A stretch of 64,000 nt of DNA from Antiquaquibacter oligotrophicus. Its GTDB lineage: Bacteria > Actinomycetota > Actinomycetes > Actinomycetales > Microbacteriaceae. The stretch covers positions 2,294,001 through 2,358,000 of the forward strand of contig NZ_CP085036.1 of the NCBI RefSeq assembly GCF_020535405.1, given 5' to 3'. The position numbers and the translations under genes are program-made. The notes under the pieces were generated by a model that saw only the letters and a list, made by a program, of their open reading frames with translations, had not been told where the DNA came from and did not search any database. Positions within the stretch are counted from its first letter, which is position 1. Every line of letters starts with the position of its first letter. Positions 1 to 9,065 of the stretch are shown piece by piece.

Positions 1-1
1 C

Positions 2-508
2 GCCGGATACTCAGCGACCTCCCTCCAACACATCGCCGAGCTCGCCGGCCTCTCCAAAGCGAGTGTTCTGTACCACTACGGCTCGAAGGAAGCACTGCTC
101 GACGCAGCGATCGGGCCGGCCATCGATCGCATGGCCGCTGTTCTCGAACCGCTGCACCTCAACGGGCTCCGAGGCGAGGAGCGCCAGGCCTTCCTCGAGG
201 AGTTCGTCGACTTTCTGCTCGAGTACCGGCTCGAGGTGCATATTTTTATCAACCAGGGACCATCACTCGTTGACGTCCCTGTGATCGATCGTGCCAACGC
301 GCTCGTGCGTCAGCTCGCAGACTTTTTCGCCACCCACACCTCCTCGGTCGAGGAGAAGATGCGCTTCGGCGTCGCCCTCGGAGGCGCCGCGTACATGCTC
401 GGCACATTCCACGGACTCGGAATCGATGCCCCACCCATCAGCGAGACCAGGGCTGCTCTCGTGACGATTCTGAGCGAACTGCTCACCCCCGTCCGAACAA
501 ACCCCTAG
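2..508 (+). CDS. TetR/AcrR family transcriptional regulator (5' end outside the window)
   Basis: The reading frame is open from the first bases of the window. It gives a helix-turn-helix typical of TetR repressors (LQHIAELAGLSKASVLYHYG, then SKEALL), followed by about 130 residues of helical ligand-binding domain without recognisable family features. Only the first part of the HTH is missing. The gene ends 13 nt before the MMPL transporter gene on the same strand. TetR regulators beside MMPL/YhgE efflux pairs commonly repress them, so autoregulated, drug- or lipid-responsive control of the next two genes is the likely role; this is inferred from position only. Confidence 0.85.
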   Translation, partial: AGYSATSLQHIAELAGLSKASVLYHYGSKEALLDAAIGPAIDRMAAVLEPLHLNGLRGEERQAFLEEFVDFLLEYRLEVHIFINQGPSLVDVPVIDRANALVRQLADFFATHTSSVEEKMRFGVALGGAAYMLGTFHGLGIDAPPISETRAALVTILSELLTPVRTNP

Positions 509-521
509 CCCCGGAGCCGAC

Positions 522-3440
522 ATGGCAACCCTCCTGTACCGACTCGGTCGTTTCTCTTACCGCCACGCCTGGCGCGTCATCCTTGTCTGGGCGGTGCTGC
601 TGCTCGGCATCCTCGGCGGCGGCTTCGCACTGGGCGGGCAGACGCAGGAGTCCTTCGCCATCCCCGGCACCGAGTCCCAGAACGCTCTCGATCGACTCGA
701 GGCGGTCTTCCCGTCCGTCGCGGGGGCGAGCGCCCAAGTTGTACTCGTGGCTCCCGAGGGTGACACGGTCACGAGCGCTGCCTCCGAGGAGGGCATAGCC
801 GACCTGGTGTCTGAGCTCGAAACCATCAACGGTGTCGACTCGGTCATCTCGCCGTTCAGCGAATACGCGGGCGAGGCGGTAACCGACGACGAGTCCATGG
901 CCATCGTGAGAGTGCAGTTCGATGGTGCGTCGACGGAGGTGACCGACGCCACCCTTGATGAGGTGAAGGCCACGGCATCCATTGCGGAGGATGCAGGACT
1001 TCGCGCCGAGTTTGGTGGTCAGGTCTTCCAGGACAACACGTTCGGAATCACCATCACCGAAGCCTTTGGCGTCATCTTCGCGGGTGTTGTGCTCTTCATC
1101 ACGTTCGGATCACTCCTTGCCGCCGGGATGCCGCTCCTCAGCGCCCTCGTCGGCGTCGGCATCGCGATCGGCGGCATCACCGCCTACACCGCGTTCGCCA
1201 CGGTCTCCAGCACCGCACCCCTGCTTGCCCTCATGATCGGCCTCGCGGTCGGAATCGACTACGCGCTCTTTGTTCTCTCGCGGCATCGGAACCAACTGGC
1301 GAACGGCGAGGATCCCGAGGAGTCGGCGGCCATGGCCGTCGGTACCGCGGGCAGCGCCGTCGTCTTTGCGGGCGTCACGGTCATCATTGCGCTGCTCGGT
1401 CTGCTCGTCGTCGGTATCCCCTTCCTCTCGGTTATGGGTGTTGGTGCAGCATTCGCCGTGCTCATCGCCATCGGTGTAGCCGTGACCCTCCTTCCGGCGC
1501 TCATGGGGCTCGCCAAGGGGCGACTGGCCCCCAAGGAAGGTTCGCGTGCATGGCGTCGCGCCCAGGCCGTCAGCGACAGCGGCGGACCCGCCCGGTCGAT
1601 GGGGCAACGCTGGGTTCGTGGAGTCATGAAGCATCCGCTGCTCGTCTCACTCGGAGTGGTCGCGCTCCTCGGTACGCTGGCGATTCCCGCGCTGAGCCTC
1701 GACCTGAACGTGCCGGACGGCGGTTCAGAGCCGGCGGGATCCACGCAGCGCGAGGCGTACGACCTCATCACCGAAGGCTTCGGGCCCGGCTACAACGGAC
1801 CGCTCATCGTCGCCGTCGACATCACGCAGACCACGGACATCCTCGACGACCTCGATGCGATCCGTGATCGACTGTCGGGGCTGGATGACGTCGCCTACGT
1901 GCAGCAGGGCTTCCCCGACGAGACCCTCGACACTGCCATCATCCAGGTCACACCGGAGAGCGCACCGGACTCCACCGAGACGAAACAACTCGTCGAGTCG
2001 ATCCGAGCACTCGCACCCGAGATCGAGGACGAGTTCGACACCCCGATCTCGGTGACGGGAACAACCGCGGTCGCGATCGACATCTCCAACCGGTTGAGCG
2101 CGGCGCTCCTGCCCTTCGCCCTCGTTGTTGTGGGCCTCTCGATCGTCTTGCTCATGATCGTCTTCCGTTCCGTCCTGGTGCCACTGAAGGCAGCACTCGG
2201 CTTCCTGCTCTCCGTCGCCGCATCCTTCGGTGTCGTCGTGGCGATCTTCCAGTGGGGTTGGGGAGCCGAACTCCTGCACGTCGACAATCCCGGGCCGATC
2301 CTGAGCTTCCTGCCCATCCTCCTCATGGCCGTGCTCTTCGGCCTCGCGATGGACTACGAGGTGTTCCTTGTCTCGGGCATGCGTGAAGAGTTCGTGCACA
2401 CGGGCGATGCGAAGCGCGCGGTCGAAAAGGGCTTCGCGGGTGCCGCTCGGGTTGTCACCGCGGCCGCTCTCATCATGTTTTTCGTCTTCTTCGCCTTCGT
2501 CCCCGAGGGGTCCGGGATGATCAAGCCGATCGCGCTCGGACTTGCCGCGGGTATCGCCTTCGACGCCTTCCTTGTGCGCATGACACTCGTGCCGGCACTC
2601 ATGACGCTCTTCGGAAAGGCCGCGTGGTGGATGCCGCGCTGGCTCGGCAAGGCCCTGCCGCACGCCGACATCGAGGGCGAGCAACTGCGCGACCACCGCG
2701 CCGCCACCGAGTGGGCGAACAACCAGCAGGGAATGGCGATCAGCGCCGACTACCTTGTGGTCGGCACACCGTCGGAGCCGCTCGGGCCGCTGTCCATCGA
2801 GATTCCGGAAGGCGCACTCGTGATCGCCAGCGGTGATGCATCCGCCCGCCGTGTACTCGCGGCAACCCTCTCAGGCCGGCTCGACCCGGTCTCCGGGCGA
2901 GCCCAAGTGCTCGGGGTTCCTCTGCCGTCGGATGCGGCGCGTGTGCGTTCGCTCGTCGCGCTCGCCAACGTGGGAGGCTCCGAGCGTTCGGAGACCACGG
3001 TGACCGTCGGCCGACTCCTCGCAGAGCGACTCGAAACAACTCAGCCCTGGTACCGATTCCTCGAAACCAAGCGCAACGCCGAGGCTTGGGTCGAACGGAT
3101 CAACCAGGTGTTGCGGCGCGTTGCCACTCGCGAGGTCGTGAGAGTGCGGGCATCCCACACCCTCATGGAGCTGCCGCAGCTCGAACGCGCCGTCGCCCTC
3201 GCGGCTGTCGCGCTCGCCGAGCGGACACCGGTGATCATGCTCGACCAACTGGACTCGTTCGCGAGTTCCGACGACGAACAGGACTTCATCGCCGCGCTCG
3301 AAGCCCTCGCCCCAGCCTCGACGACCATCGTCCTCGGCACACCGTTGCCCGCCCGCGCACTCGACGAATCATCGACGGATGCCCGGCTGAAGCTCTCCAT
3401 CGACCTCTACTCGCTCACCACGGAAGGATCCCTTCGATGA
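522..3440 (+). CDS. MMPL-family RND transporter with a C-terminal degenerate ABC ATPase-like domain
   Basis: The 972-aa membrane protein has a typical MMPL core in residues 1 to about 735. It contains two six-helix bundles with large extracytoplasmic loops and the conserved repeats GLAVGIDYALFVLSRHR and FGLAMDYEVFLVSGMR. Such proteins export lipids or drugs using proton motive force. From about residue 738 there is an extra ~235-residue cytoplasmic domain laid out like an ABC nucleotide-binding domain. A Walker-A position reads ASGDASARR, where the GxxGxGKS residues are lost; a signature-like stretch LMELPQLERAVALA follows; a Walker-B-like VIMLDQLD lies near residue 904. Catalytic residues look absent, so it probably does not hydrolyse ATP. 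The gene overlaps the next by ATGA, implying translational coupling. Confidence 0.9.
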   Translation: MATLLYRLGRFSYRHAWRVILVWAVLLLGILGGGFALGGQTQESFAIPGTESQNALDRLEAVFPSVAGASAQVVLVAPEGDTVTSAASEEGIADLVSELETINGVDSVISPFSEYAGEAVTDDESMAIVRVQFDGASTEVTDATLDEVKATASIAEDAGLRAEFGGQVFQDNTFGITITEAFGVIFAGVVLFITFGSLLAAGMPLLSALVGVGIAIGGITAYTAFATVSSTAPLLALMIGLAVGIDYALFVLSRHRNQLANGEDPEESAAMAVGTAGSAVVFAGVTVIIALLGLLVVGIPFLSVMGVGAAFAVLIAIGVAVTLLPALMGLAKGRLAPKEGSRAWRRAQAVSDSGGPARSMGQRWVRGVMKHPLLVSLGVVALLGTLAIPALSLDLNVPDGGSEPAGSTQREAYDLITEGFGPGYNGPLIVAVDITQTTDILDDLDAIRDRLSGLDDVAYVQQGFPDETLDTAIIQVTPESAPDSTETKQLVESIRALAPEIEDEFDTPISVTGTTAVAIDISNRLSAALLPFALVVVGLSIVLLMIVFRSVLVPLKAALGFLLSVAASFGVVVAIFQWGWGAELLHVDNPGPILSFLPILLMAVLFGLAMDYEVFLVSGMREEFVHTGDAKRAVEKGFAGAARVVTAAALIMFFVFFAFVPEGSGMIKPIALGLAAGIAFDAFLVRMTLVPALMTLFGKAAWWMPRWLGKALPHADIEGEQLRDHRAATEWANNQQGMAISADYLVVGTPSEPLGPLSIEIPEGALVIASGDASARRVLAATLSGRLDPVSGRAQVLGVPLPSDAARVRSLVALANVGGSERSETTVTVGRLLAERLETTQPWYRFLETKRNAEAWVERINQVLRRVATREVVRVRASHTLMELPQLERAVALAAVALAERTPVIMLDQLDSFASSDDEQDFIAALEALAPASTTIVLGTPLPARALDESSTDARLKLSIDLYSLTTEGSLR

Positions 3441-5356
3441 GCACCCCCACCTCTCTCCAGAAGCGCGGAACCGTGCTGCGTCGCCTCGGTGTCGCCGCCG
3501 TCGTGCTCATTCCTCTCGCCTTTGCCGGGCTCTTCGTCGGGGCGCTCGCCCAGTCCGATTCTGCTCTCGAGCGCATCCCGGCCGCGGTGGTGAACGAGGA
3601 CACGATGATCACCACGACCGACGCGAATGGCGACGATCAGATCGTTTTCGCCGGCCGTCAGCTTGTCACCGAGTTGACCGGGGCCGACGGCTTCGAATGG
3701 ACGATCACCAACGCCGAGGACGCGCAAGCGCTGCTCGACTCGGGGGCCGTTTACGCCGTGCTCACCGTGCCGAGCGACTTCTCCGAGTCGGTGCTCTCGC
3801 TGTCGTCCGATTCGCCGGAACGCGCCGACATCACCATCCAGACGGATGACTCGCACAGCTACCTCACGGGTTCGGTTGCCCAAGTGGTCGGCCAGACCCT
3901 CACGGACACCTTCGGCCGCGAAATCACCAAGCAGTACCTCGCGGGCCTCTACGACGGTATGGGTCAGCTCGGCGAAGCTCTCGGCGAGGCAGCCGACGGT
4001 GCCGACTCACTTGCTAGCGGAGCCTCGCAGTTGCAGTCGGGCCTCACCCAATACACCGGGGGAGTGGACTCGCTCGCGGGCGGACTCTCACAGCTGAATG
4101 CAGGGGCGAGCGGACTCACGGAGCTGAGTAATGGCATTGCTGGTTATGCCAACGGAGTTTCCGAGCTCTCGGCTGGAATCGCACAGCTCAACGCGGAGGT
4201 TCAGCCGAACGGGACGAGCCCCGGCCTCGGTGCCCTTGGCGATGGAATCGTCGCCTACACCGGCGGTGTTTCCGGGGTTTATACAGGGCTCGACGGTTTC
4301 GCTCAGTCCATTGCTCCAAAACTCACCGAAGAAGAGGCGACTGCGCTCAACGGAATCGTCGCCGGTCTGGGTCAGCTGAGCACTCAGGGCCAGGGCATCG
4401 CGCAAGGCGCGGGTGGACTGCGTGACCTTCAGGACGGCATTGGCGAAATCGCCAGCGGCGCGCAGGGCGCGAGCGATGGTGGTCAGGTGCTGGCAAGCCA
4501 GGCGGCCTCGGCGATCTCGGGTGTGCAGTCGGGCATCTCGCAGAGCGCCTCGGGAGCGTCGCAGTTGGCAGCAGGTTCCGCTGGTGTTGTCTCCGGGGCA
4601 TCCGGTCTCGCCGACGGAGCGAGCCAACTAGCCACCGGCCTCCAGGAGGGCGCCGACCAGGTCCCCGCGACGGACCCCGATACCGCTGCCGCGACCGCGG
4701 ACGTTGTGGTGGAACCGGTCGGTGTCGAGGTGTCGACCGCGAACGCCGTGACGGATGTCGGTCAGGGTGTCGCCACGTTTTTTGTGCCCTTGGGGCTCTG
4801 GATCGGGGCGCTCGCCGTCTTCCTCGTGCTGCGCCCCGTGTCCCGGCGGGCACTCGCCTCCACGGCCAGCAACGGACGTCTCGCCGCTGCCGCACTGGGA
4901 CGCGCAGGCGCTGTCACCGCGGCGCAGGCCGCGCTCCTCGTGGCACTCCTTCACGGTGCGCTGGGGGTCTCGTGGGCCTTACTCCCGGCGACGGTCGCAT
5001 TCTCGCTCGTGATGGCGCTCGCCTTCACCGCGTTCCACTACCTGCTCACGATCGGACTCGGTCGCGGCGGACTCGTGGTCTCCCTGTTCCTCCTGGCAGT
5101 GCAGGTCACCTCGACTGGCGGCATCTACCCTGTCGAGCTGCTCTCCACGCCGTTCCAGGTGATCAGCCCCTTCCTGCCCCTCACGTGGGCCGTCAGCGGA
5201 ATGCAGGGGATCATCGCCGGGGGAGCGGCGGGCTCAGTTGCCTCGGCCGCGGTCATCCTGCTCGCATTCGGTGTCGGCAGCGTCATCCTGTCGCTCTTCG
5301 TCATCCGACGCACCCGACGAGCGGACCTCTTGGGTCTCGTGCCCGCACTCGCCTAG
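3437..5356 (+). CDS. YhgE/Pip-family membrane protein
   Basis: The 639-aa protein starts at the ATG overlapping the MMPL stop (ATGA). A longer open frame upstream runs antisense-like through the previous gene and is not used. It has an N-terminal transmembrane helix (VAAVVLIPLAFAGLFVGALA), a long extracellular part rich in glycine/serine/alanine heptad-like repeats (variants of LASGASQLQSGL, about residues 180-410), and a C-terminal membrane bundle of about six helices resembling ABC-2 permeases. This is the standard YhgE/Pip architecture, also seen in phage-infection protein and ESX/type VII-associated proteins. Paired with MMPL and TetR it probably forms part of an envelope export machine. 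The substrate is unknown. Confidence 0.9.
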   Translation: MSTPTSLQKRGTVLRRLGVAAVVLIPLAFAGLFVGALAQSDSALERIPAAVVNEDTMITTTDANGDDQIVFAGRQLVTELTGADGFEWTITNAEDAQALLDSGAVYAVLTVPSDFSESVLSLSSDSPERADITIQTDDSHSYLTGSVAQVVGQTLTDTFGREITKQYLAGLYDGMGQLGEALGEAADGADSLASGASQLQSGLTQYTGGVDSLAGGLSQLNAGASGLTELSNGIAGYANGVSELSAGIAQLNAEVQPNGTSPGLGALGDGIVAYTGGVSGVYTGLDGFAQSIAPKLTEEEATALNGIVAGLGQLSTQGQGIAQGAGGLRDLQDGIGEIASGAQGASDGGQVLASQAASAISGVQSGISQSASGASQLAAGSAGVVSGASGLADGASQLATGLQEGADQVPATDPDTAAATADVVVEPVGVEVSTANAVTDVGQGVATFFVPLGLWIGALAVFLVLRPVSRRALASTASNGRLAAAALGRAGAVTAAQAALLVALLHGALGVSWALLPATVAFSLVMALAFTAFHYLLTIGLGRGGLVVSLFLLAVQVTSTGGIYPVELLSTPFQVISPFLPLTWAVSGMQGIIAGGAAGSVASAAVILLAFGVGSVILSLFVIRRTRRADLLGLVPALA

Positions 5357-5370
5357 GAGCTCAGTCGGCT

Positions 5371-6300
5371 CTATCCGGACGCGACCGCAGACATGTGCGG
5401 GGAATCGTGGGCGAGGCGGATGGCGCGCTGCCTCAGTTCCTCCATCATGGCGAGGGTTGCCGCTGAGCGGTGTCGACCACGTTTGGTCGCGATCGCCGCA
5501 GACCACCTCAGGTCGAGCCCCCGGACGGGGAGCGTCACGAGACCGGGGACCAGTGCGGCGTCGTGCTGAGCGACAAATCCAGCGCCGAGCCCCGCACGGA
5601 TGTATTCGGTTACGAGCGCCTGGTCGGCGATCTCGATTGTCGTGCGATATCGGATGCCGAGTTTCGCGAGCTCGGACTCGATGCTCATCCGCAAGGAGAA
5701 TCCTGGGGGCAGCATCACGAGGTCGAGCCCGTCGAGATCCTGCGTTGTGATGTTCTCTCGTGTCGCCAAGGGGTGTCCTTCGCCCACGGCCAGCATGAGT
5801 TGACCGGCGACGAGTTCGTCGAACTCGATGTCGGGGTGTGGCGGCAACGGGAGCACCACGAGCGACACATCGAGCGTCTCTGCCAGAAGCGCTTCCATGA
5901 TGCCGAGTCCGCCCGTTGGGCTCGTTCGAGCGGTGACGACAACATCCGGATGCTTGTGCCGAAACGCGACCAGGGCGTCGGGAATCCCCAGGAAGTCACG
6001 CGTCGCCAGTAGTCCCACCGCCACCGTGCCCCGAACAGTTCCGCGTAGGGATGCAACGGCGTCCAGCGTCTCCTCGGCGGCGGCGATAACCTTCCGCGCC
6101 AGGGGGAGAAGAGTCTTGCCCTCTGTCGTGAGCATCACGGTTCGCGAATTACGCGCGAACAGGATCGCGCCAAACTCGCGCTCGAGCGCCTTGACGGATG
6201 CCGAAACCGCCGACTGGACGACGTGCAGGCGCGCCGCGGCCTTCGTGAAGTTCGCTTCTTCGGCGACGGCGACAAAACACTCGAGGTGGCGAATCTCCAT
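5371..6300 (-). CDS. LysR family transcriptional regulator
   Basis: The 309-aa protein has the LysR winged HTH at the N-terminus (MEIRHLECFVAVAEEANFTK, then AAARLHVVQSAVSASVKALE) and a periplasmic-binding-protein-like effector domain from about residue 90. Length and layout are normal for the family. It is divergent from the FAD-oxidoreductase fusion gene, with 125 nt between the two starts, and that gap holds a 9-bp-arm inverted repeat. LysR proteins usually control the divergent neighbour and themselves, so it probably regulates the fusion gene in response to a small molecule. It converges on the YhgE gene with a 14-nt gap. Confidence 0.92.
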   Translation of the reverse strand: MEIRHLECFVAVAEEANFTKAAARLHVVQSAVSASVKALEREFGAILFARNSRTVMLTTEGKTLLPLARKVIAAAEETLDAVASLRGTVRGTVAVGLLATRDFLGIPDALVAFRHKHPDVVVTARTSPTGGLGIMEALLAETLDVSLVVLPLPPHPDIEFDELVAGQLMLAVGEGHPLATRENITTQDLDGLDLVMLPPGFSLRMSIESELAKLGIRYRTTIEIADQALVTEYIRAGLGAGFVAQHDAALVPGLVTLPVRGLDLRWSAAIATKRGRHRSAATLAMMEELRQRAIRLAHDSPHMSAVASG

Positions 6301-6314
6301 AGTGAAGCATCGTA

Positions 6315-6339
6315 GTTGGTGATAGTTGGCATCATCAAC
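6315..6339. promoter_or_regulatory. Candidate LysR operator
   Basis: Inverted repeat GTTGGTGAT - 7 nt - ATCATCAAC (arms 9 nt, one mismatch) lies 15 nt upstream of the LysR start and 87 nt upstream of the divergent FAD-fusion start. Size and position fit a LysR-type recognition site in a shared control region. The assignment is by position and symmetry only. Confidence 0.5.
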
Positions 6340-6425
6340 AATCGTTGGACTTGATGAAGAGCGTCGCTCACGATGGTTCCTGCGCTTCTCGCGCCATTCT
6401 CACACCAACTTTCAGAGGAACAATC

Positions 6426-8555
6426 ATGACCACCACGCCGACCGTCGGCCTTGCGCACGGCACCGCCCTGCCGCGGCTGTCGTCCACCCCTCACCCTGCG
6501 GCCATCGTGTTCGCAGTCGCGGCTCTCGCAGTGACGACTTCCCTCTTTGTTGCTGTCGCGTCTCCGATCGCGATCCTTGCGGCCGCGCCAGCTCTCTTCG
6601 TCTCGCGAACTCTTGGCGACTACCGGGGCGGCATTCGTGTCGCCACCGCGGGTCTCGCCATTGCGGCCGTCGGAGGAGCGCTCCTCGTCGTCGCGCCAGC
6701 AGTTTCCGTACTGGCGGGTACCCTCGTCGGAATCGGAGGTGGCGTCACGGCGCCTGCGGCTGTTGCTCTCGTGGGCGCTCCGAACCCGAGGGCAGGCGGA
6801 GCAACTCCGACTCCCCGGATTACCTTGCCACGCCGATTCGAGGTGCCGAACGCCGGTCGTGCCCGCTATCGGGCGGCGCGGCTCGTCGCGATTATCGCGG
6901 GAGGCATCCTTGCCGTCGGTCTCTCGGTTTCAGCCCACTGGACCATTCACCTTGGCGCAGGGATGCTCGCCACCGTCCTGGTCGGGATCGGACTGCACCT
7001 CGCGCTCACGGTGACACCGTTCACGCTCGCATCCGAGGCATCCGGGGCGATCTTGCTTGTGTTCTCGAGTGTGCTCGGCACAGCGCTGATTGCGGCAGCT
7101 CTCGCGGAACCGGCGTCCACGGGCATGGGAGGCTGGGCGGCCGCCGGAGTTGCTGTGCTCTCCGTCGTCGTGCACCTCGCCGCAGCGCGACGGCAGGGAA
7201 GCGCATCTCTCTCCGGATCGGGACGGAGCTACAAGGCGGCAGTCTCGGCTTTTGATGCCACAGTCCCGCTGCGTCCCTCGCGCGCCGCGACGGTGACGAA
7301 CCCCGCTGAGATTCGCGAGGCCGTCGGTCGCGCGAGTGCCGAAGGACTCAGCGTGAGAGCGCACAGCACCGGTCACGCGGCGGGTGTCGTGAACTCGGTC
7401 GAGGGCTCTGCGCTGCTCAAGGTGCTCATCGATGAGCCCGTTACGGTCGATGCGGAGCGTCGAACGGTGCGTATCCCGGCCGGCACGTCGTGGCGTGACG
7501 TCGTCGCCGCGATCACGCCCTACGGACTCGGTGCTCCTCACGGTTCCTCGTCGCACGTCGGCGCTGTCGGTTACCTTCTTCGGGGAGGCCTCAGCGCATA
7601 CGGCCGAACGGTGGGAATCGCCGCGAACAGCATCGAGTCGATCGAGCTTGTTGTCGCGAGCGGAGACCTGATCGTCGCGGACCGCTCGAACCATTCCGAG
7701 CTGTTCTGGGCGCTTCGCGGTGGTGGCGGCGGTTTCGGCGTCGTCACGGCGGTGACGGTGCGTTTGTTCGACCTGTACCGAGTCGTCACCGGGACAGCCA
7801 TCTGGTCGATGGAGCACGCTGACGACCTTGCACTCTTCTGGGATTCCTGGCGGAGAACCGCGCCTCGCGGAATCACCACGACCCTTCGGGTTCTCGACTT
7901 TCCGGCTTTTCCCGGCCTTCCTCGCAGCATCGTTGGCAAGCCGCTGCTCGTGATTGACGGCTCTGCGGTCGCGCGGTCCGCAGCCGACGTTCACGAGGCG
8001 GAGGGTCTCGCTCTCGACATGCTCACCGGCCTCCGCCAGATCGCCGCGCCCATCCTCGACACCTGGAAGGTTGCGAGCCCGCTCGAGACCGCGAACACTC
8101 ACATGGATCCGCCCATCGGTCCGCCCCACACGTCGGATCATCTCCTGCTCGAATCCGATGGGCCGGAGACGATCTCGGCATTTCTCGACGCTGCCCGCTC
8201 GGAGGAGACCCGAGTCTCGTCCATGGAACTCCGCCAGTTGGGTGGCGCGCTCTCCGAAGCGCCCTCCGACGGTGGTGCGGTGTCGTATTACCGGGGAGAC
8301 CTCGCCTTGTGGGGTCTGGGCATCCACTCGAAGGCACTCCCGCACGACACGATCGTGAAGCGTCTTGACGCCGTGCGCCACGAGTTGGGCGACTGGAACT
8401 CGGGCTACAGCGTTCCCACCTTCGCACCGGACCCGTCTCGTCCCCAGCGAACCCTCGACACGAGTGACGCCGAACGCGCCGCTTCCGTGCGTGCGCAGTA
8501 CGACCCGGATGGAGTATTCGCGGGAGACGTATCCGTCGCCGTGCGCGGGTCCTAG
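6426..8555 (+). CDS. Fusion of a polytopic membrane domain with a BBE-like FAD-linked oxidoreductase
   Basis: The start is the ATG at 6426, preceded by AGAGGA; an earlier in-frame ATG has no ribosome binding site. The 709-aa product has seven or eight hydrophobic helices in residues ~20-255 (for example VGGALLVVAPAVSVLAGTLV) and then, from ~265, a FAD-binding PF01565/BBE-type oxidoreductase. The flavin loop reads HSTGHAAG, and the p-cresol methylhydroxylase-like fold shows AHSTGH, GAPHGSSSHVGAVG and LRGGGGGFGVVTAV. The C-terminal BBE-like end carries YDPDGVF. FAD oxidases of this type oxidise sugars, alkaloids or small alcohols. The membrane half resembles part of a permease more than a single anchor. 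It is divergent from the LysR gene, and its stop interlocks with the convergent gene's stop (CTAG). Confidence 0.85.
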   Translation: MTTTPTVGLAHGTALPRLSSTPHPAAIVFAVAALAVTTSLFVAVASPIAILAAAPALFVSRTLGDYRGGIRVATAGLAIAAVGGALLVVAPAVSVLAGTLVGIGGGVTAPAAVALVGAPNPRAGGATPTPRITLPRRFEVPNAGRARYRAARLVAIIAGGILAVGLSVSAHWTIHLGAGMLATVLVGIGLHLALTVTPFTLASEASGAILLVFSSVLGTALIAAALAEPASTGMGGWAAAGVAVLSVVVHLAAARRQGSASLSGSGRSYKAAVSAFDATVPLRPSRAATVTNPAEIREAVGRASAEGLSVRAHSTGHAAGVVNSVEGSALLKVLIDEPVTVDAERRTVRIPAGTSWRDVVAAITPYGLGAPHGSSSHVGAVGYLLRGGLSAYGRTVGIAANSIESIELVVASGDLIVADRSNHSELFWALRGGGGGFGVVTAVTVRLFDLYRVVTGTAIWSMEHADDLALFWDSWRRTAPRGITTTLRVLDFPAFPGLPRSIVGKPLLVIDGSAVARSAADVHEAEGLALDMLTGLRQIAAPILDTWKVASPLETANTHMDPPIGPPHTSDHLLLESDGPETISAFLDAARSEETRVSSMELRQLGGALSEAPSDGGAVSYYRGDLALWGLGIHSKALPHDTIVKRLDAVRHELGDWNSGYSVPTFAPDPSRPQRTLDTSDAERAASVRAQYDPDGVFAGDVSVAVRGS

Positions 8556-8935
8556 GCCGCGTGAACCGAGCGGATGCCCGCCGCCGCGATCTCCCGCTCG
8601 ACCTCGACATCGATCGACTGGGGGCCCGTGCGCCGCAGCAGGAGTTCGCGCTCGATGTGGCGCCACAGCTCTTCGTGCGCCGCCTGAGCGGTGACGGGGT
8701 CGGCGGCGTGCGAGCCTTCTCCGTGCGATGAAGTGAGGGATGCCGTGACATCCCACGCGATCGTGTCGGCGACAGTTTCAACAAAAACGGTGTCGTCGGC
8801 GGTCGCGCGTCCGAGGGTGATGCGGAAGCTGCCGCCCGGCCCGAACATGCGGAAGAGCTGTTCGCGAAGCAATTCGAACACGGCCTGTTGATCCGCTTCG
8901 CTTGCCTGCACCGCTGCGCTGTGTCGCTCCACCAT
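8552..8935 (-). CDS. Small acidic hypothetical protein
   Basis: The 127-aa soluble protein has no family I recognise. It shows a predicted alpha/beta core (SFRITLGRATADDTVFVETV, then ADTIAWDVTASL) and a helical C-terminal region (AAHEELWRHIERELLLRR). There is no signal peptide or membrane helix. It converges on the FAD fusion gene and shares the bases CTAG with it, so that each strand's TAG stop overlaps the other. The frame is GC3-biased like its neighbours, which supports it being a real gene. Confidence 0.6.
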   Translation of the reverse strand: MVERHSAAVQASEADQQAVFELLREQLFRMFGPGGSFRITLGRATADDTVFVETVADTIAWDVTASLTSSHGEGSHAADPVTAQAAHEELWRHIERELLLRRTGPQSIDVEVEREIAAAGIRSVHAA

Positions 8936-9065
8936 GCACCTAGTGTCGGCGCAGCCAGCGACCTCGGTGAGCTGACACGCCGAAGCAGCTTCACTGCCTT
9001 CTCTCCGATCGAGGCGCTACGATCCGGCCGTCACCGTCGGGCGTCATCGAATGAGTCGAGGCAAC

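Noticed and set aside
3086..3436. In-frame extension of the YhgE gene into the MMPL gene
   Set aside because: Arg-rich shadow sequence; the ATG at 3437 gives the proper N-terminal membrane helix and a normal ATGA overlap.
6930..8756. 608-codon minus-strand frame across the FAD fusion
   Set aside because: Antisense shadow; Arg-rich, no domain, and it overlaps the better supported 8552-8935 gene.
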